From positions 51,034-115,033 of the forward strand of contig DKPO01000031.1 in NCBI GenBank assembly GCA_002471225.1: a stretch of 64,000 nucleotides of DNA. The letters are read 5' to 3'. Source of the stretch: Porphyromonadaceae bacterium UBA7332 (GTDB lineage: Bacteria; Bacteroidota; Bacteroidia; Bacteroidales; UBA7332). Below are positions 31,994 to 44,496 of this stretch, in pieces; within the stretch, counting starts at the first letter, position 1; every line of letters starts with the position of its first letter. The position numbers and the translations under genes are program-made. The notes beneath the pieces were generated by a model that searched no databases, was not told where the DNA came from, and saw nothing but the letters and a program-made list of their open reading frames with translations.

Positions 31994-32359
31994 ATGGCAG
32001 ATTTGAAAAATTTTGCTGAACAATTAGTAAACTTAACAGTTAAAGAAGTTAACGAACTAGCTGAGATCCTTAAAAATGAGTACGGTATTGAGCCAGCTGC
32101 TGCTGCAGTTGTTATGGCTGGTCCTGCTGCTGAAGTTGCTGAAGAAAAAACATCTTTCGATGTTGTTTTGAAATCAGCTGGTGCTAGCAAATTGGCTATC
32201 GTTAAAGCTGTTAAAGAATTAGCTGGTCTTGGCTTGAAAGAAGCTAAAGATATCGTTGATGCTGCTCCTGCAACTTTGAAAGAAGGTGTATCTAAAGACG
32301 AAGCTGAAGCTCTTAAAAAACAACTTGAAGAGCTTGGTGCTGAAGTTGAGCTTAAGTAA
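31994..32359 (+). CDS. rplL: 50S ribosomal protein bL12
   Basis: 121 residues of the stalk protein bL12: N-terminal dimerisation helices, Ala-rich hinge ([19 protein letters not shown]) and the C-terminal factor-binding domain ([25 protein letters not shown] stretch). An attenuator hairpin lies 25 nt downstream, before rpoB. Confidence 0.99.
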   Translation: MADLKNFAEQLVNLTVKEVNELAEILKNEYGIEPAAAAVVMAGPAAEVAEEKTSFDVVLKSAGASKLAIVKAVKELAGLGLKEAKDIVDAAPATLKEGVSKDEAEALKKQLEELGAEVELK

Positions 32360-32383
32360 TATATCCTTCTAATTAGGTATAAT

Positions 32384-32420
32384 GGTTAGGAATCCTCTTT
32401 GGAGGGTTCTTAACCTTTTT
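32384..32420 (+). terminator. rplL-rpoB attenuator
   Basis: GGTTAGGAATCCTC (32384-32397) pairs fully, with two wobbles, with GAGGGTTCTTAACC (32402-32415) around TTTG, followed by five T. It stands inside the operon, so partial read-through would set rpoBC below the ribosomal genes, as known for other bacteria. Confidence 0.85.
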
Positions 32421-32459
32421 GCGCTTTATTTTTTTAGTTTCAACTAATCCACTCTTACA

Positions 32460-35400
32460 ATGTCTTTGAATAACGCTAATCAAAGGGTAAATTTTGCATC
32501 AATTAAGAATCCTCTATCTTATCCGGATTTTCTTGAAGTGCAATTAAAGTCCTTCCAAGACTTTCTACAACTCGATACTCCAGCTGAAACACGTAAGAAT
32601 GAGGGATTATACAAAGTATTTGCTGAAAACTTCCCCATTGCAGATACAAGAAATAACTTCGTTCTAGAGTTCTTAGATTACTATATCGATCCTCCGAAAT
32701 ATTCTATTGATGAGTGTTTGGAGCGCGGTTTGACTTATAGTGTTCCGTTGAAAGCGAAACTTAAACTATACTGTACAGACCCTGAACATGAAGATTTTGA
32801 TACAGTAATCCAAGATGTTTATTTGGGTCCTATCCCATACATGACTGAAAAAGGTACCTTCGTTATCAATGGTGCAGAGCGTGTGGTTGTATCACAGCTT
32901 CACCGTTCTCCAGGTGTATTCTTTGGTCAAAGCGTACATGCTAACGGAACTAAACTTTATTCTGCTCGTGTAATTCCTTTCAAAGGATCTTGGATTGAGT
33001 TTGCTACTGACATCAATAATGTCATGTATGCTTATATCGATCGTAAAAAGAAATTACCGGTTACGACTCTTTTGAGAGCTATTGGCTTTGAGAGCGACCG
33101 TGACATTCTTGAAATTTTCGGTTTGGCAGAAGAAGTGAAGGCTAATAAAGCTGCGTTAAGCAAAGCTGTTGGTCGTAAACTTGCTGCTCGTGTTTTGAAA
33201 ACATGGATCGAAGACTTCGTTGATGAAGATACAGGTGAGGTTGTTTCTATAGAGCGTAACGAAATTGTTATTGATCGTGAAACTGTTTTGGAAGAAGATC
33301 ACATTGAAGCAATTGTTGATTCGGGTGCAAACTCAATCCTTTTGCATAAAGATGAAATGAATCTTTCAGATTATGCGATCATCTACAATACATTACAGAA
33401 AGACCCTAGTAACTCTGAAAAAGAGGCTGTAATCTATATATATCGCCAGCTTCGTAGTGCTGAACCTGCTGATGATGCAAGTGCACGCGAGGTTATTCAA
33501 AACTTATTCTTCTCTGATAAGAGATATGACCTTGGCGAAGTAGGTCGTTTCAGAATCAATAAGAAACTTGATTTGAATATTGATTCTGATGTTAAAGTTT
33601 TGACTAAAGAAGATATCATCTCTATCATTAAGTATCTGATCGAATTGATCAACTCGAAAGCGATCGTGGATGATATTGACCACTTAAGTAACCGTCGTGT
33701 AAGAACTGTCGGTGAGCAGCTTTACAACCAATTCGGTATCGGTTTGGCTCGTATGGCTCGTACGATTCGTGATCGTATGAATGTTCGCGACAACGAGGTG
33801 TTTACTCCGATTGATTTGATTAATGCGAAGACTATTTCTTCTGTTATCAACTCTTTCTTTGGTACAAATGCTTTGTCTCAGTTCATGGATCAAACAAATC
33901 CTCTGGCTGAGTTGACTCACAAACGTCGTATGTCTGCGTTAGGTCCTGGTGGTCTTTCGCGTGACCGTGCCGGATTTGAGGTTCGTGACGTTCACTATAC
34001 GCACTACGGTCGTTTATGTCCGATCGAAACACCGGAGGGTCCGAACATTGGTTTGATTTCTTCTTTGTGTGTTTACGCTAAGATCAACGAATTAGGTTTT
34101 ATCGAAACTCCTTACCGTGTTGTTACAGACAGTACTGTTAATCTGGATCAGAATGCAGTTACTTACCTGACAGCTGAGGAAGAAGAAGGTAAAATCATCG
34201 CACAAGGTAATGCACCGTTGGATGAAAACGGTCGTTTCATTAAGAGTCGTGTTAAAGCGCGTCAGGAAGGTGACTTCCCATTGGTTGAACCAAATGAGGT
34301 TGACCTTATGGACGTTTCTCCTACTCAGATTGCTTCGATTGCGGCATCTTTGATTCCTTTCCTTGAGCATGATGATGCCAACCGTGCGTTGATGGGATCG
34401 AACATGATGCGCCAGGCTGTACCTTTATTGAGAGCTGAAGCTCCTATCGTAGGAACTGGTATCGAAGGACAGCTGATTGAAGATTCACGTACGCAGATTA
34501 CTGCTGCTCGTGGAGGCTTTATCGAATATGTTGACGCGAATGTAATTCGTATTAAATATGACAGAAGCGAAGAAGAAGAATTTGTAAGCTTTGAAACATC
34601 TGTCAGAGAATATAGAATTCCTAAATTCAGAAAAACTAACCAGAATACAACTATTGACTTGCGTCCGATTTGTCGTCCTGGTCAACGTGTTGAAAAAGGT
34701 CAGATTCTGACTGAAGGCTATTCGACTCAAAACGGAGAGCTTGCTCTTGGTAAAAACCTTAAAGTGGCATACATGCCTTGGAAAGGTTATAACTATGAGG
34801 ATGCGATCGTTCTTAACGAACGTATTGTTCGTGAAGACATCTTTACTTCAGTACACGTGGATGAATACTCTTTGGAGGTTCGCGAAACAAAACGTGGTAT
34901 GGAAGAGTTGACTTCTGATATTCCGAATGTGAGTGAAGAAGCAACAAAAGATTTGGACGAAAAAGGTATTGTACGTGTTGGTGCACGTATTGTTCCGGGT
35001 GATATTATGATCGGTAAGATTACTCCTAAAGGTGAGTCTGACCCATCTCCGGAAGAAAAACTTCTTCGTGCGATCTTCGGTGACAAAGCCGGTGATGTAA
35101 AAGATGCTTCTTTGAAAGCTTCTCCTTCATTGTCTGGTGTGGTTATCGGAACAAACTTGTTCTCTCGTGCAATGAAAGTTAAAAAAGGACGTAATGCAGA
35201 TAAAGCTATCCTTCCTAAACTTGACGAAGAGTATGAGTTGAAGATGAACAGACTGAAATCAGTATTGGTTGAGAAATTACTTGTATTGACTGAAGGTTTG
35301 GCATCTCAAGGCGTTCTTGATTATTTAGGTGTTGAACTTATTACTAAAGGTTCTAAGTTTACAGACCGTAATTTAAGAGAACTTGATTATAATAGTATTC

Positions 35401-36272
35401 AGGTTAGCGGATGGACTACTGATGAGCACAAAAATGAGCTTATCAAACAAGTTATCATGAACTACTTGAAGAAATATAAAGAGTTGGATGCAGAACTAAA
35501 ACGTAAGAAATTTGATCTTACTATTGGAGATGAACTTCCAACAGGTATCATTCAATTAGCTAAAGTTTATATCGCTAAGAAACGTAAGATCGGTGTTGGT
35601 GATAAGATGGCAGGTCGTCACGGTAACAAAGGTATTGTATCCCGCGTTGTTCGTGCTGAAGATATGCCTTTCCTTGAAGACGGAACTCCGGTTGATATCG
35701 TTCTTAACCCACTAGGGGTACCTTCTCGTATGAACCTTGGGCAGATTTTCGAAGCTGTTTTAGGTTGGGCAGGTAAAGACTTAGGAGTTAAGTTTGCAAC
35801 GCCAATTTTTGACGGTGCAGATCTTGATGACTTAAACGAATGGACTGATAAGGCGGGTATCCCACGTTATGGTAAAGCTTACTTATATGACGGTGGTACC
35901 GGTGAGCGTTTTGACCAGACTGCAACTGTAGGTGTTACTTACATGTTGAAATTAGGTCACATGGTTGAAGATAAAATGCACGCTCGTTCTATTGGTCCTT
36001 ACTCATTGATTACGCAACAGCCATTGGGTGGTAAAGCTCAGTTTGGTGGTCAGCGTTTCGGAGAGATGGAGGTTTGGGCGATCGAGGCCTTCGGTGCTGC
36101 TCATATCCTGCAAGAAATCTTGACGATTAAATCGGATGATGTAAACGGACGTTCTAAAGCGTACGAGGCAATTGTTAAGGGTGAACCAATGCCGGCTGCA
36201 GGAATTCCTGAGTCATTAAACGTGTTACTTCACGAACTTAAAGGTCTTGGTTTAAGTGTAAATCTTGAGTAA
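32460..36272 (+). CDS. rpoB: DNA-directed RNA polymerase subunit beta
   Basis: 1270 residues, catalytic beta subunit. Rifampicin-pocket region intact around [37 protein letters not shown] stretch (near 470-500; Asp, His and Ser at the classical positions), and the C-terminal [10 protein letters not shown] and [20 protein letters not shown] motifs are present. No inserted domain is evident. It is preceded by an attenuator and followed 96 nt later by rpoC. Confidence 0.99.
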   Translation: MSLNNANQRVNFASIKNPLSYPDFLEVQLKSFQDFLQLDTPAETRKNEGLYKVFAENFPIADTRNNFVLEFLDYYIDPPKYSIDECLERGLTYSVPLKAKLKLYCTDPEHEDFDTVIQDVYLGPIPYMTEKGTFVINGAERVVVSQLHRSPGVFFGQSVHANGTKLYSARVIPFKGSWIEFATDINNVMYAYIDRKKKLPVTTLLRAIGFESDRDILEIFGLAEEVKANKAALSKAVGRKLAARVLKTWIEDFVDEDTGEVVSIERNEIVIDRETVLEEDHIEAIVDSGANSILLHKDEMNLSDYAIIYNTLQKDPSNSEKEAVIYIYRQLRSAEPADDASAREVIQNLFFSDKRYDLGEVGRFRINKKLDLNIDSDVKVLTKEDIISIIKYLIELINSKAIVDDIDHLSNRRVRTVGEQLYNQFGIGLARMARTIRDRMNVRDNEVFTPIDLINAKTISSVINSFFGTNALSQFMDQTNPLAELTHKRRMSALGPGGLSRDRAGFEVRDVHYTHYGRLCPIETPEGPNIGLISSLCVYAKINELGFIETPYRVVTDSTVNLDQNAVTYLTAEEEEGKIIAQGNAPLDENGRFIKSRVKARQEGDFPLVEPNEVDLMDVSPTQIASIAASLIPFLEHDDANRALMGSNMMRQAVPLLRAEAPIVGTGIEGQLIEDSRTQITAARGGFIEYVDANVIRIKYDRSEEEEFVSFETSVREYRIPKFRKTNQNTTIDLRPICRPGQRVEKGQILTEGYSTQNGELALGKNLKVAYMPWKGYNYEDAIVLNERIVREDIFTSVHVDEYSLEVRETKRGMEELTSDIPNVSEEATKDLDEKGIVRVGARIVPGDIMIGKITPKGESDPSPEEKLLRAIFGDKAGDVKDASLKASPSLSGVVIGTNLFSRAMKVKKGRNADKAILPKLDEEYELKMNRLKSVLVEKLLVLTEGLASQGVLDYLGVELITKGSKFTDRNLRELDYNSIQVSGWTTDEHKNELIKQVIMNYLKKYKELDAELKRKKFDLTIGDELPTGIIQLAKVYIAKKRKIGVGDKMAGRHGNKGIVSRVVRAEDMPFLEDGTPVDIVLNPLGVPSRMNLGQIFEAVLGWAGKDLGVKFATPIFDGADLDDLNEWTDKAGIPRYGKAYLYDGGTGERFDQTATVGVTYMLKLGHMVEDKMHARSIGPYSLITQQPLGGKAQFGGQRFGEMEVWAIEAFGAAHILQEILTIKSDDVNGRSKAYEAIVKGEPMPAAGIPESLNVLLHELKGLGLSVNLE

Positions 36273-36284
36273 AATGCATATATA

Positions 36285-36326
36285 AAAGGAACAGGAGGGC
36301 TTATCCCCTCCTATCCCTTTATTTAA
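36285..36326 (+). other. hairpin between rpoB and rpoC
   Basis: AGGAGGG and CCCTCCT pair around a short loop, extended outward by AAAGG/CCTTT with two mismatches; TTTATTT follows. Probably a weak attenuator or processing site. Confidence 0.5.
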
Positions 36327-36368
36327 TGCTTTATAGTTTTCAGAAATCAACTCTTTATACATCAGTAT

Positions 36369-39300
36369 ATGGCTTTTAGAAGAGAAAATAAGGTTAAAAA
36401 TAACTTCACTAAGATTTCTATCGGTTTAGCTTCTCCAGAAGAGATTCTTGAGAACTCAAGCGGTGAAGTTCTAAAACCTGAAACAATAAACTATCGTACC
36501 TATAAACCAGAACGTGACGGTTTATTCTGCGAACGTATTTTCGGACCAGTAAGAGATTACGAATGTCACTGTGGTAAATACAAACGTATTCGTTATAAAG
36601 GTATCGTTTGTGACCGTTGTGGTGTTGAAGTAACTGAAAAGAAAGTACGTCGTGAGCGTATGGGACACATTCAATTGGTAGTTCCTGTTGCTCATATCTG
36701 GTATTTCCGTTCATTACCTAACAAAATCGGTTATCTTTTAGGTTTACCTACAAAGAAAATGGATGCTATCATTTACTACGAACGTTATGTAGTTATCCAA
36801 CCGGGTTTGAAGGAACAAGATGGTATAGCTAAGTTTGATTTATTATCAGAAGAAGAATATCTGAACATTTTAGATGAGCTTCCATATGAAAATCAAATGC
36901 TGGACGATAACGACCCAAATAAGTTCATTGCAAAAATGGGTGCTGAAGCGCTTATTGATTTGTTGCAACGTCTTGATTTGGACTCATTGTCTTATGAGTT
37001 ACGTCACAGAGCCAATACAGATGGTTCTCAACAGCGTAAAGCTGAAGCATTGAAAAGACTTCAGGTAGTTGAATCTTTCCGTGCTTCTAAACATAGAAAT
37101 AAACCGGAATGGATGATCTTAAAAGTTATCCCGGTTATTCCACCTGAACTTCGTCCGTTAGTTCCACTTGACGGAGGTCGTTTTGCAACTTCTGACTTAA
37201 ATGACTTGTATCGTCGTGTGATCATACGTAACAATCGCTTGAAACGTTTGATCGAGATCAAAGCTCCTGAAGTTATCTTACGTAATGAAAAACGTATGCT
37301 TCAAGAGGCTGTTGACTCTTTATTGGATAACTCACGTAAATCAAGCTCAGTTAAGAATGATGCGAACAGACCATTGAAATCTCTTTCAGACAGTTTGAAA
37401 GGTAAACAAGGTCGTTTCCGTCAGAACTTATTGGGTAAACGTGTGGATTATTCAGCTCGTTCGGTAATCGTCGTTGGTCCTGAGCTTAAAATGCACGAAT
37501 GTGGTATTCCTAAAATGATGGCTGCTGAGCTTTTCAAACCGTTTGTTATTCGTAAATTGATCGAACGCGGTATTGTGAAGACAGTAAAATCTGCGAAGAA
37601 AATCGTTGATAGAAAAGAGCCGGTTGTTTGGGATATTCTTGAACACGTGATGAAAGGTCACCCGGTATTATTAAACCGTGCCCCTACTCTTCACCGTTTA
37701 GGTATTCAGGCATTCCAGCCAAAAATGATTGAAGGTAAAGCTATCCAACTTCACCCATTAGCATGTACGGCGTTCAATGCCGACTTCGATGGTGACCAGA
37801 TGGCGGTTCACTTACCATTAGGTAATGAAGCGGTTCTGGAAGCTCAAATGTTGATGCTTGCTTCACATAATATTTTGAACCCTGCCAATGGAGCTCCGAT
37901 TACGGTACCTTCTCAGGACATGGTTCTTGGTCTTTATTATATTTCAAAACTTCGTCCTGGTGCTAAAGGTGAAGGATTGAAATTCTACGGACCGGAAGAA
38001 GCGATCATTGCTTACAATGAAGGACGTGTTACTTTACACGCGATCGTTCAGGTAATGGTTGATGATTTAGATGAAAACGGTAACCTGGTAAATGTTATGC
38101 GTGAGACTTCAGTAGGACGTATCATGGTAAATGAATTCGTACCTAAAGAAGTTGGTTATCTAAATGAAATCTTGTCTAAGAAATCTCTTAGAGATATCAT
38201 TGGTAACGTAATTAAGGTTTGTGGTGTGACTCGTACAGCACAATTCCTGGACGATATCAAAGACTTAGGATATAAAATGGCATTTAGAGGTTGTCTTTCA
38301 TTCAACCTTGAAGATGTTATTATTCCGGCTGAAAAAGATGAATTAGTTCAAGAAGGTTATCAGGAAGTTGAGCAAATTATGAATGACTATAACATGGGAT
38401 TCATAACTTACAACGAACGATATAACCAGATTATTGATACATGGACTCATGTTAACTCAAAATTATCAAATATTTTGATGAAACAGATGGCAACAGATAA
38501 CCAAGGATTTAACTCGGTTTATATGATGCTTGATTCAGGAGCCCGTGGTTCGAAAGAACAGATTCGTCAGCTTTCAGGTATGCGTGGTTTGATGGCTAAG
38601 CCTCAGAAAGCGGGTGCTGAAGGTGGACAAATTATCGAGAATCCGATCTTGTCTAACTTTAAAGAAGGTCTGTCGGTGTTAGAGTACTTTATCTCTACCC
38701 ACGGTGCTCGTAAAGGTCTTGCCGATACTGCATTGAAAACAGCCGATGCCGGATATCTTACTCGTCGTTTGGTTGACGTTGCTCAAGACGTTATCATTCA
38801 TGAGGAAGATTGTGGAACTTTACGCGGTCTTATCTGTACTGAGATCAAAAATAACGAAGAGACAGTGGCATCATTGTACGAGCGTATTTTAGGTCGTGTA
38901 TCAGTTCATGATATTCAACATCCGTTGTCAGGTGAAATTATCTGTAACTCTGGAGAAGAAATTACAGAGGATATGGCGAAAGCTATTCAAAATTCACCAA
39001 TCGAACGTGTTGAGATTCGTTCAGTTCTTACATGTGAATCTAAGAAAGGTGTTTGTGCTCGTTGTTACGGTCGTAACCTTTCTACAGGTAAAATGGTACA
39101 AAAAGGAGAAGCAGTTGGTGTTATCGCCGCTCAGTCAATTGGTGAGCCGGGTACTCAGCTTACACTTCGTACGTTCCACGTCGGGGGGGTTGCTTCGAAT
39201 ATCGCTGCTATTTCTAATGTTACATCAAGATATGATGGTTTCTTAGAAATCGACGAGCTTCGTACTGTTGAAACTAAAGACGAATCAGGTAAAGAACTAT

Positions 39301-40643
39301 CTATTGTTGTAAGTCGTTTGGCAGAGCTTCGTATTGTAGATCCTAATACGAAAATTGTTTTGACTACAACAAATATACCTTACGGTTCTAAATTATATTT
39401 CCAACCTAACGCTACCGTTAAAAAAGGAGATATCATTTGTGAGTGGGATCCATTCAACGCCGTAATCGTATCAGAGGTTTCTGGTCGTGTTCAACTTGAG
39501 AGTGTAATTGAAAATGTTACTTACAAGGTAGAATCAGATGAAACTACAGGTCTTCGCGAGAAAATCATTATTGAATCTCGTGAGCGTACTAAAGTTCCGG
39601 CTGCTAACATCGTTGATAAAAATGGTAACATTATCAAAACATATAACTTACCGGTAGGTGCTCACTTATTGAAAGAAGAAGGTGACGAAATCAGTGCCGG
39701 TGAGGAATTCGTTAAAATCCCACGTGCGGTTGGTAAAGCGGGTGATATCACGGGAGGTCTTCCACGTGTAACTGAATTGTTCGAGGCTCGTAATCCTTCT
39801 AATCCGGCTGTTGTGGCTGAGATTGATGGTGAGGTTAAATTCGGTAAAGTTAAACGTGGTAATCGTGAGATCTCCGTTACATCTAAAACGGGCGAAGTTA
39901 AGAAGTATCTTGTTTCTCTTTCTAAACAAATTCTTGTTCAGGAAAATGACTACGTTAGAGCAGGTACACCTCTATCTGATGGAGCTACAACTCCGGCAGA
40001 TATCCTTAACATTAAAGGTCCTACAGCCGTACAGGAATATATCGTAAACGAAGTTCAGGATGTATACCGTCTGCAAGGTGTGAAAATCAATGATAAACAC
40101 TTTGAGGTTATTGTACGTCAGATGATGCGTAAAGTAACAATTGTTGATCCGGGTGATACACGCTTCCTTGAAGCTCAAATCATTGACAAACATGATTTCA
40201 TGGAAGAAAATGATCGTATCTGGGGTAAAAAAGTTGTTGTTGAAGCGGGTGATTCTCAAACAATGAAACCAGGTCAGATTGTAACTCCACGTAAACTTCG
40301 TGATGAGAATTCAATGTTGAAACGTCGTGATATGAAGTTGGTTGAAGTACGTGATGCAATTCCTGCAACATCGTCTCAGAACTTACAAGGTATTACACGT
40401 GCCGCTCTTCAAACAACAAGCTTCATCTCTGCTGCTTCGTTCCAGGAAACTACTAAAGTTCTTAACGATGCTGCTATCAACGGTAAAGTTGACAGACTTG
40501 AAGGTTTGAAAGAAAACGTTATCTGTGGTCACTTAATTCCTGCTGGTACAGGTCAGCGTGATTTTGAAAAATTGATCGTTGGTCCAAAAGAAGAATACGA
40601 AAAAGCTTTTGCTACTCGTAGAACTCTGATCGATGCAGAATAA
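36369..40643 (+). CDS. rpoC: DNA-directed RNA polymerase subunit beta'
   Basis: 1424 residues. N-terminal zinc site ([20 protein letters not shown] near residue 66), the absolutely conserved NADFDGDQ magnesium site near 470, trigger-loop region ([16 protein letters not shown]) and the second zinc site ([14 protein letters not shown]). Full length, last gene of the operon, closed by a strong terminator. Confidence 0.99.
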   Translation: MAFRRENKVKNNFTKISIGLASPEEILENSSGEVLKPETINYRTYKPERDGLFCERIFGPVRDYECHCGKYKRIRYKGIVCDRCGVEVTEKKVRRERMGHIQLVVPVAHIWYFRSLPNKIGYLLGLPTKKMDAIIYYERYVVIQPGLKEQDGIAKFDLLSEEEYLNILDELPYENQMLDDNDPNKFIAKMGAEALIDLLQRLDLDSLSYELRHRANTDGSQQRKAEALKRLQVVESFRASKHRNKPEWMILKVIPVIPPELRPLVPLDGGRFATSDLNDLYRRVIIRNNRLKRLIEIKAPEVILRNEKRMLQEAVDSLLDNSRKSSSVKNDANRPLKSLSDSLKGKQGRFRQNLLGKRVDYSARSVIVVGPELKMHECGIPKMMAAELFKPFVIRKLIERGIVKTVKSAKKIVDRKEPVVWDILEHVMKGHPVLLNRAPTLHRLGIQAFQPKMIEGKAIQLHPLACTAFNADFDGDQMAVHLPLGNEAVLEAQMLMLASHNILNPANGAPITVPSQDMVLGLYYISKLRPGAKGEGLKFYGPEEAIIAYNEGRVTLHAIVQVMVDDLDENGNLVNVMRETSVGRIMVNEFVPKEVGYLNEILSKKSLRDIIGNVIKVCGVTRTAQFLDDIKDLGYKMAFRGCLSFNLEDVIIPAEKDELVQEGYQEVEQIMNDYNMGFITYNERYNQIIDTWTHVNSKLSNILMKQMATDNQGFNSVYMMLDSGARGSKEQIRQLSGMRGLMAKPQKAGAEGGQIIENPILSNFKEGLSVLEYFISTHGARKGLADTALKTADAGYLTRRLVDVAQDVIIHEEDCGTLRGLICTEIKNNEETVASLYERILGRVSVHDIQHPLSGEIICNSGEEITEDMAKAIQNSPIERVEIRSVLTCESKKGVCARCYGRNLSTGKMVQKGEAVGVIAAQSIGEPGTQLTLRTFHVGGVASNIAAISNVTSRYDGFLEIDELRTVETKDESGKELSIVVSRLAELRIVDPNTKIVLTTTNIPYGSKLYFQPNATVKKGDIICEWDPFNAVIVSEVSGRVQLESVIENVTYKVESDETTGLREKIIIESRERTKVPAANIVDKNGNIIKTYNLPVGAHLLKEEGDEISAGEEFVKIPRAVGKAGDITGGLPRVTELFEARNPSNPAVVAEIDGEVKFGKVKRGNREISVTSKTGEVKKYLVSLSKQILVQENDYVRAGTPLSDGATTPADILNIKGPTAVQEYIVNEVQDVYRLQGVKINDKHFEVIVRQMMRKVTIVDPGDTRFLEAQIIDKHDFMEENDRIWGKKVVVEAGDSQTMKPGQIVTPRKLRDENSMLKRRDMKLVEVRDAIPATSSQNLQGITRAALQTTSFISAASFQETTKVLNDAAINGKVDRLEGLKENVICGHLIPAGTGQRDFEKLIVGPKEEYEKAFATRRTLIDAE

Positions 40644-40651
40644 TTTATAGA

Positions 40652-40688
40652 GAAAGAGGATACCAATTTGGTATCCTCTTTTTTTTAT
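40652..40688 (+). terminator. terminator of rpoBC operon
   Basis: AAAGAGGATACCA pairs with TGGTATCCTCTTT around ATT, then a T run. It also faces the convergent kinase gene. Confidence 0.93.
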
Positions 40689-40703
40689 TATCTGAAAGAA
40701 TGA

Positions 40704-42365
40704 TCAATATCTGAAACTACTGCCTCCCAAAAATTCACGAAGTAATGAAGTTGAAGGAATTTCATGTTCATAAATTGGTTTGAAATAGTTCAGGAACTTA
40801 AGCAGTCTGTATGACTCAGCAAACTCTTTGCAGTTCTGAGGAACTTCTTTCAATAAGGGTTCAGCATGACTTTTAATTACAGGTAATTCAAACAGTAAAG
40901 CTGAATTAAACATAGCATCTGCATTTTCCTGATATGGGAAAATCCATTTTTCTTCTCCACGTCTCACACTCTCCCATCGTGATATAGTATCTTTTGCCGA
41001 ATACTTTCTGTATTTACTGTCACGGATAATGCGACGAAGAAGTCGGTTATCTGTTGTCGGAATCCAGTTATGATCATCCAGCGATATTGTTGTCAGAGCA
41101 GAAACATAGATTTTAAATTTGACATTATCTGGAATGTGAGAAGTCAGATCAGGGTTCAATGCATGGATACCTTCCAATACCAATACATTATTTTCATTCA
41201 ACTGAATGAATTTTCCTTTATATTCTCTTTTTCCGGTTTCAAAATTGAAAGTTGGGAGTTCCACTTTTTTCCCTGCAAGAATGTCGTTAAGATCGCGATT
41301 GAAAGTTTCCAGATCTAAAGCATATAATGATTCGAAATCATGATCTCCATGTTCATCCAGAGGTGTATTTTCTCGGTTTAAGAAATAATCATCCAGCGAT
41401 ACGGCAATAGGTCGTATCAGATTTGTCATCAACTGAATACTTAAACGTTTCGAGAAGGTTGTTTTACCCGAAGATGACGGTCCGGATATAAGAATAACCT
41501 TGACACCTTCACGCGATGCAATATCATCAGCGATTTTCGCGATTCTCTTTTCATGTAAAGCTTCTGAAAGTTTAATTAAATCCGAAGCCAGATCTTTATC
41601 TATAGCCCGGTTTAATTCGCCGACGTTTTGCAATCCGATAATCTTGTTGAATTTTACGTTCTCAGAAAATACATCCAGCAGTTTAGGTTGGTGGACATAT
41701 TCTTCTAAAGATGTAGGATTACTTCTCTTTGGAATACAAAGTAAAAGTCCTCCATTGTATCTTTGAATATCGAAAAGGTCAATATAACCAGTAGAAGGCG
41801 CCAGGCAACCATAATAATAATCGATATGCTTATCCAGCATGTAATAAGTATAATAGCAATCTCCGGTTGATTTCAGAAGATTATAGATATCTTTCTTCTT
41901 CAGATCTTTGAATAGGCGTAAAACTTCTTCTGTTTGTCCTTCCAGACGCTTAAAATGCAGATCACTCGAAATGATCTCTTTCATTTTATCCTTGATTGCC
42001 ACAATTTCTTCATCCGTAAGATGTCTGCCCAGATCAATTGTACAATAGTATCCTTTAGAGATAGGATGCTCAATACGAAGTTCGATACCCGGGAAAAGAT
42101 CATCCACCGCTTTATATAAAATAAAACACAAAGAACGCGTATAACATCGCATACCCGAAGAAGAACTGATGTCTATAAATTCGATATCCTTTGAGTTATA
42201 TACCCGAAATTTCAGTCCCTCCGTTTTGTTATTTACTTTTGCTGCTATTAATTTATAAGGTAATTTGATATTAATTATCTCAGCAATTTGAAGAAGTGAC
42301 GTTCCAACGGGAACACTATAGAATGTTTCGTTGTTTTTACAATATATGCGTACTTCATTTTTCAT
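40704..42365 (-). CDS. nucleoside kinase with TGS/ThrRS-like N-terminus and uridine kinase-like domain
   Basis: 553 residues from the ATG at 42365 (an upstream TTG adds two). The first about 60 residues look like a TGS/ubiquitin-like fold, followed by a threonyl-tRNA synthetase second-domain-like region (GYYCTIDLGRHLTDEEI near 110). The C-terminal half is a P-loop kinase of the uridine kinase/phosphoribulokinase family: ILISGPSSSGKTTFSKRL near 300, VSLDDYFLNRENTPLDEHG, and VLEGIHALNP. This unusual fusion is a known Bacteroidota/Firmicutes architecture annotated as nucleoside kinase. The N-terminal part may bind RNA or regulate; its role is unknown. Confidence 0.85.
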   Translation of the reverse strand: MKNEVRIYCKNNETFYSVPVGTSLLQIAEIINIKLPYKLIAAKVNNKTEGLKFRVYNSKDIEFIDISSSSGMRCYTRSLCFILYKAVDDLFPGIELRIEHPISKGYYCTIDLGRHLTDEEIVAIKDKMKEIISSDLHFKRLEGQTEEVLRLFKDLKKKDIYNLLKSTGDCYYTYYMLDKHIDYYYGCLAPSTGYIDLFDIQRYNGGLLLCIPKRSNPTSLEEYVHQPKLLDVFSENVKFNKIIGLQNVGELNRAIDKDLASDLIKLSEALHEKRIAKIADDIASREGVKVILISGPSSSGKTTFSKRLSIQLMTNLIRPIAVSLDDYFLNRENTPLDEHGDHDFESLYALDLETFNRDLNDILAGKKVELPTFNFETGKREYKGKFIQLNENNVLVLEGIHALNPDLTSHIPDNVKFKIYVSALTTISLDDHNWIPTTDNRLLRRIIRDSKYRKYSAKDTISRWESVRRGEEKWIFPYQENADAMFNSALLFELPVIKSHAEPLLKEVPQNCKEFAESYRLLKFLNYFKPIYEHEIPSTSLLREFLGGSSFRY

Positions 42366-42510
42366 ACACAAATTAGTTTAAGATTGACATTTAATGTTTT
42401 GAAAGAGGTAAATATAACAATTGATATTACACCCATATTACAAAACAACTTTATTTGTCTAATATACAATTTATAAGCTAAAGTGTTAGATCATTAGAAT
42501 GTTTTTTCTA

Positions 42511-42518
42511 TAAATTTG
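42511..42518 (+). promoter_or_regulatory. -7 element of Na/Pi symporter gene
   Basis: TAAATTTG, 56 nt before the start codon. No good -33 at the usual distance. Confidence 0.55.
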
Positions 42519-42574
42519 TCCGAAATCATTTTAGATAGAATAGAAAACCAACAAAACAGTAAAACTAAAAAACA

Positions 42575-44404
42575 ATGAATTATTCATTCTATGATTTTTT
42601 GACTCTTTGCGGTTCATTAGGTATGTTCCTTTACGGAATGAAAGTGATGAGCGAAGGATTACAAAAAGTTGCCGGTGATAGATTACGTGGTATTTTAGCC
42701 ACGATGACTAAAAACCGACTAATGGGTGTATTGACAGGTGTTCTTATAACGGCACTTATTCAGTCATCATCAGCAACAACCGTGATGGTTGTTAGTTTCG
42801 TGAATGCAGGGCTACTTTCATTAGCACAGTCTATCACTGTAATCATGGGTGCTAATATTGGTACTACAATCACTGCATGGATTATTTCTTTCTTTGGGTT
42901 CAAATTCAGTATCAGTGTTCTTGCTCTTCCGCTGATCGGACTCGCAATTCCTTTCATTTTTTCATCGAATAGCAAACGAAAGTCATGGGGTGAATTCATG
43001 GTTGGTTTCGCTTTTCTATTCATGGGACTTGATTTTCTTAAAAATGCCGTTCCGGACATTAAAAGCAATCCTGAGATTTTAGAGTTCCTTGCTCAGTATA
43101 CTCAAATGGGATTTGCTTCTACTCTTCTTTTCTTATTAATCGGTACTATCTTAACTGTAATTGTACAGTCATCCAGTGCGACAATGGCCATTACATTGAT
43201 CATGTGTAGTAAAGGATGGATCTCATTTGATATTGCTGCTGCAATGGTGTTGGGAGAAAATATCGGAACAACAATTACTGCGAATGTAGCTGCTATCAGT
43301 GCGAATGTATCTGCTAAGCGTGCTGCCTTATCTCACTTGATGTATAATGTTTTTGGTGTAACCTGGGTTTTAATTTTGTTTCAACCATTCATTGCTCTGA
43401 TAACCCTTATCATGACTAAGTATGGTGTAGGTGATCCGGATGCTCTGATGAATCTTACACACAATATGAACGCACAAACTCAGGCGTTGATCGAAAGTAA
43501 GGATACATTAACAGACCCACAATTGATTTCTTTGAGAGAGCAGTATCAGGCTGGTCAGGTTTCTGTTTCTTATGCTCTGTCATTATTCCATACGTTGTTT
43601 AATGTGACGAATATGTTTATCATGATCTGGTTTGTAAAAGGTTATGTGTATGTTGTGTCAACATTGATCAAGCAAAAACGTTCGGAAGAAGATTTCCACT
43701 TACAATTCATTTCAACAGGTATGCTTTCTACAGCAGAATTCTCTATTGTTCAGGCAAGAAAAGAGATTTTGGTTTACTTAGAAAGAACGCAACGCATGTT
43801 CAATTTTGTTCGTGAGTTTTATAAGGAAAAACCAAATAGCGATGAGTTTGTGAAATTATTCTCTCGCATTGAGAAATATGAAGGTATAAGTGACCGTATG
43901 GAACTAGAGATTGCAAACTATCTGAATCAGGTTTCAGAAGGACGTTTGAGCTCTGAAAGTAAATCTGCAATTCGCCGTATGCTTACGAAAGTAACAGAAA
44001 TCGAAAGTATCGGAGATAGCTGTTTCCATATTGCCAGAACAATTAATCATAAAGCTAAAACACATATCGATTATACAGAGGAAATGGATTCTCATGTACA
44101 ACGTATGTTTGATTTGGTAGAACAAGATTTGGCAGCTCTTCATCAATTGATGTCTAAAGACACAAATGAAGAAATTATCAATAAGTTAGACTTCGAAGCA
44201 ATGCATACACGCGAGAAAGAAATCAATAACTACCGCGGAATGTTACGTCGTCAGAACTTAGAAGATGTAAATGCTAAACTTTACACATATCAGGCCGGTA
44301 TCAATTATATGGATATTATCATGGAATGTGAAAAGCTGGGAGATTATGTGATGAATGTTGTTGATGCAATCGAAGAGAAAAAACATCAGCAACAATTAAT
44401 GTAA
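42575..44404 (+). CDS. Na+/Pi cotransporter family protein with PhoU-like tail
   Basis: 609 residues. The N-terminal about 375 residues are a polytopic Na/Pi-II transporter with two inverted repeats, each carrying the QSSSATT/QSSSATM motif (near 67 and 197) and GANIGTT/GENIGTT after it; these bind phosphate and sodium. The C-terminal about 220 residues are helical and PhoU-like (KVTEIESIGDSCFHIART), which probably regulates uptake. Single gene, ending at a bidirectional terminator. Confidence 0.92.
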   Translation: MNYSFYDFLTLCGSLGMFLYGMKVMSEGLQKVAGDRLRGILATMTKNRLMGVLTGVLITALIQSSSATTVMVVSFVNAGLLSLAQSITVIMGANIGTTITAWIISFFGFKFSISVLALPLIGLAIPFIFSSNSKRKSWGEFMVGFAFLFMGLDFLKNAVPDIKSNPEILEFLAQYTQMGFASTLLFLLIGTILTVIVQSSSATMAITLIMCSKGWISFDIAAAMVLGENIGTTITANVAAISANVSAKRAALSHLMYNVFGVTWVLILFQPFIALITLIMTKYGVGDPDALMNLTHNMNAQTQALIESKDTLTDPQLISLREQYQAGQVSVSYALSLFHTLFNVTNMFIMIWFVKGYVYVVSTLIKQKRSEEDFHLQFISTGMLSTAEFSIVQARKEILVYLERTQRMFNFVREFYKEKPNSDEFVKLFSRIEKYEGISDRMELEIANYLNQVSEGRLSSESKSAIRRMLTKVTEIESIGDSCFHIARTINHKAKTHIDYTEEMDSHVQRMFDLVEQDLAALHQLMSKDTNEEIINKLDFEAMHTREKEINNYRGMLRRQNLEDVNAKLYTYQAGINYMDIIMECEKLGDYVMNVVDAIEEKKHQQQLM

Positions 44405-44448
44405 TCGATTGATTATACATTAAAATATCGATCTCAGATTTAGGAATA

Positions 44449-44483
44449 AAAAAACGATAAGAATATCTTTCGGGATAATTCTT
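44449..44483 (+). terminator. bidirectional terminator between Na/Pi symporter and dus
   Basis: AAAAACGATAAGAAT pairs with ATTCTTATCGTTTTT around an interior of about 13 nt, flanked by A-rich and T-rich tracts. Confidence 0.9.
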
Positions 44484-44496
44484 ATCGTTTTTCTTT

